Shown: in pieces, positions 5,817 to 5,973 of the stretch
Layout: every line of letters begins with the position of its first letter
How positions within the stretch are numbered: position 1 is the first letter of the stretch
Translations under genes and position numbers: made by a program
Notes under the pieces: generated by a model
The model's input: only the letters and a program-made list of their open reading frames with translations
What the model was told of the DNA's origin: nothing
The model's database searches: none
From: Persebacter sp051008975
GTDB lineage: Bacteria; Pseudomonadota; Gammaproteobacteria; Tethybacterales; Persebacteraceae
Direction of reading: 5' to 3'
Length of the DNA: 5,973 nt
NCBI GenBank assembly: GCA_051008975.1
Contig: JBPCXA010000214.1
Location: 1-5,973 of the forward strand

Positions 5817-5823
5817 TCGCGTT

Positions 5824-5973
5824 ATGCAGAATTTCGCGCAAGTTGGAACGAATGTCGCCGAGACGCCGCCGCCGTCGGCATCGTCCGCCGCCGGGACGCT
5901 CGCCGAACGCTGGGGGCGGCGCATCACTTATATCCGCCTGTAGGTGACCGACCGGTGCGATTTTCGCTGCCGC
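5824..5973 (+). pseudogene. moaA: Second moaA copy, N-terminal part with in-frame TAG (runs off the window)
   Basis: From ATG 5824 the frame gives MQNFAQVGTNVAETPPPSAS, then the rest of a MoaA start through ITYIRL, then TAG (5941-5943), then VTDRCDFRCR to the window edge. The intact moaA has TCG (Ser40) at the TAG position. Of 150 aligned bases 11 differ: three are silent, one makes the stop, and the rest change five residues (His3Asn, Gly10Asn, Ser17Pro, Leu20Ser, Asp28Glu, numbered by codon in the intact copy). After the TAG the visible 30 bases are identical to the intact gene. The codon right after the stop is GTG, which could restart translation and keep the first radical-SAM cysteines, though part of the first strand would be lost. 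Most likely this is a decaying duplicate; whether the remainder is open cannot be seen. Confidence 0.8.

Larger units (their letters stand above)
5365..5973. repeat. Large imperfect inverted repeat carrying two divergent moaA 5' ends
   Basis: The left half (5365 to about 5627) and the right half (about 5690 to 5973, cut by the window end) are reverse complements. Each has the first 150 bases of a moaA reading frame, a promoter region and the outer hairpin of a composite repeat. The 58-base upstream segment (5515-5572 against 5767-5823) is identical except for one missing T on the right (five against six). The coding 150 bases differ at 11 positions. The right arm has about 20 extra bases near 5743-5766. 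GTCCCATTCC occurs twice on the left (5583-5592, 5603-5612) and its complement twice on the right (5705-5714, 5725-5734). The 309-base gap between the two start codons holds only promoters and repeats, no gene. Confidence 0.9.

Noticed and set aside
4513..5943. Plus-strand open frame of 476 codons across moaA and the repeats
   Set aside because: Most of it is antisense to moaA and then passes through repeats. Only its last part, from 5824, is meaningful, as the start of the second moaA copy.
5528..5947. Several short open frames on both strands in the moaA intergenic region
   Set aside because: They translate the hairpin repeat and its inverted copy (SHSCESRN, FLRKQE-like peptides), a known source of false genes.
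5365..5973. Assembly or amplification chimera producing the inverted repeat
   Set aside because: The arms differ at 11 of 150 coding bases, plus an indel and a 20-base insertion, which a direct copying artefact would not give. It is not fully excluded without spanning reads.

Overview
The window looks like chromosomal DNA from a GC-rich (by eye) bacterium, most likely a proteobacterium. The reasons are an ISC-type adrenodoxin-like ferredoxin, a taurine/sulfonate-pathway Xsc, FdhD and MoaA, and intergenic hairpin repeats of the ATTCC-N10-GGAAT kind that resemble neisserial dRS3 repeats. I cannot name a genus. Nothing points to a phage or plasmid.

Layout, left to right. Positions 1-73 (minus) are the first 24 codons of a 2Fe-2S ferredoxin (fdx). 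Positions 74-297 are intergenic and hold an fdx promoter, a composite hairpin repeat (121-214) and a third single hairpin (247-266). Positions 298-2037 (minus) are xsc, sulfoacetaldehyde acetyltransferase, with a clear promoter and Shine-Dalgarno. Positions 2038-2214 form a divergent promoter region. Positions 2215-3354 (plus) encode a TaqI/Eco57I-like adenine-N6 DNA methyltransferase with no restriction partner in view; its stop codon overlaps that of the convergent neighbour. Positions 5514-3351 (minus) form a tightly overlapping operon: moaA, then fdhD, then a 97-residue membrane protein. Positions 5515-5823 are intergenic and form the core of a large imperfect inverted repeat. From 5824 to the window end (plus) there is a second, diverged copy of the start of moaA, with an in-frame TAG at its 40th codon.

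Biochemically, MoaA (first step of molybdenum cofactor synthesis) and FdhD (sulfur transfer to the cofactor of formate dehydrogenase) fit one operon serving a Mo/W-dependent formate dehydrogenase. Xsc releases sulfite and acetyl phosphate from sulfoacetaldehyde. A Moco-dependent sulfite dehydrogenase would connect the two halves, but none is visible here. The ferredoxin probably belongs to Fe-S cluster assembly, which MoaA (two 4Fe-4S clusters) depends on in a general sense.

The most notable points are: (1) divergent duplicated moaA 5' ends in a palindrome of about 600 bp, where the non-coding arms are nearly identical but the coding ends differ, one copy having a nonsense codon followed directly by GTG; (2) a shared extended -10 promoter pattern, placed so that fdx, the methyltransferase and moaA would be leaderless or nearly so, while xsc has a leader and Shine-Dalgarno; (3) a composite mobile-looking repeat present in two full copies. 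I see no convincing new multi-gene defence or metabolic system.
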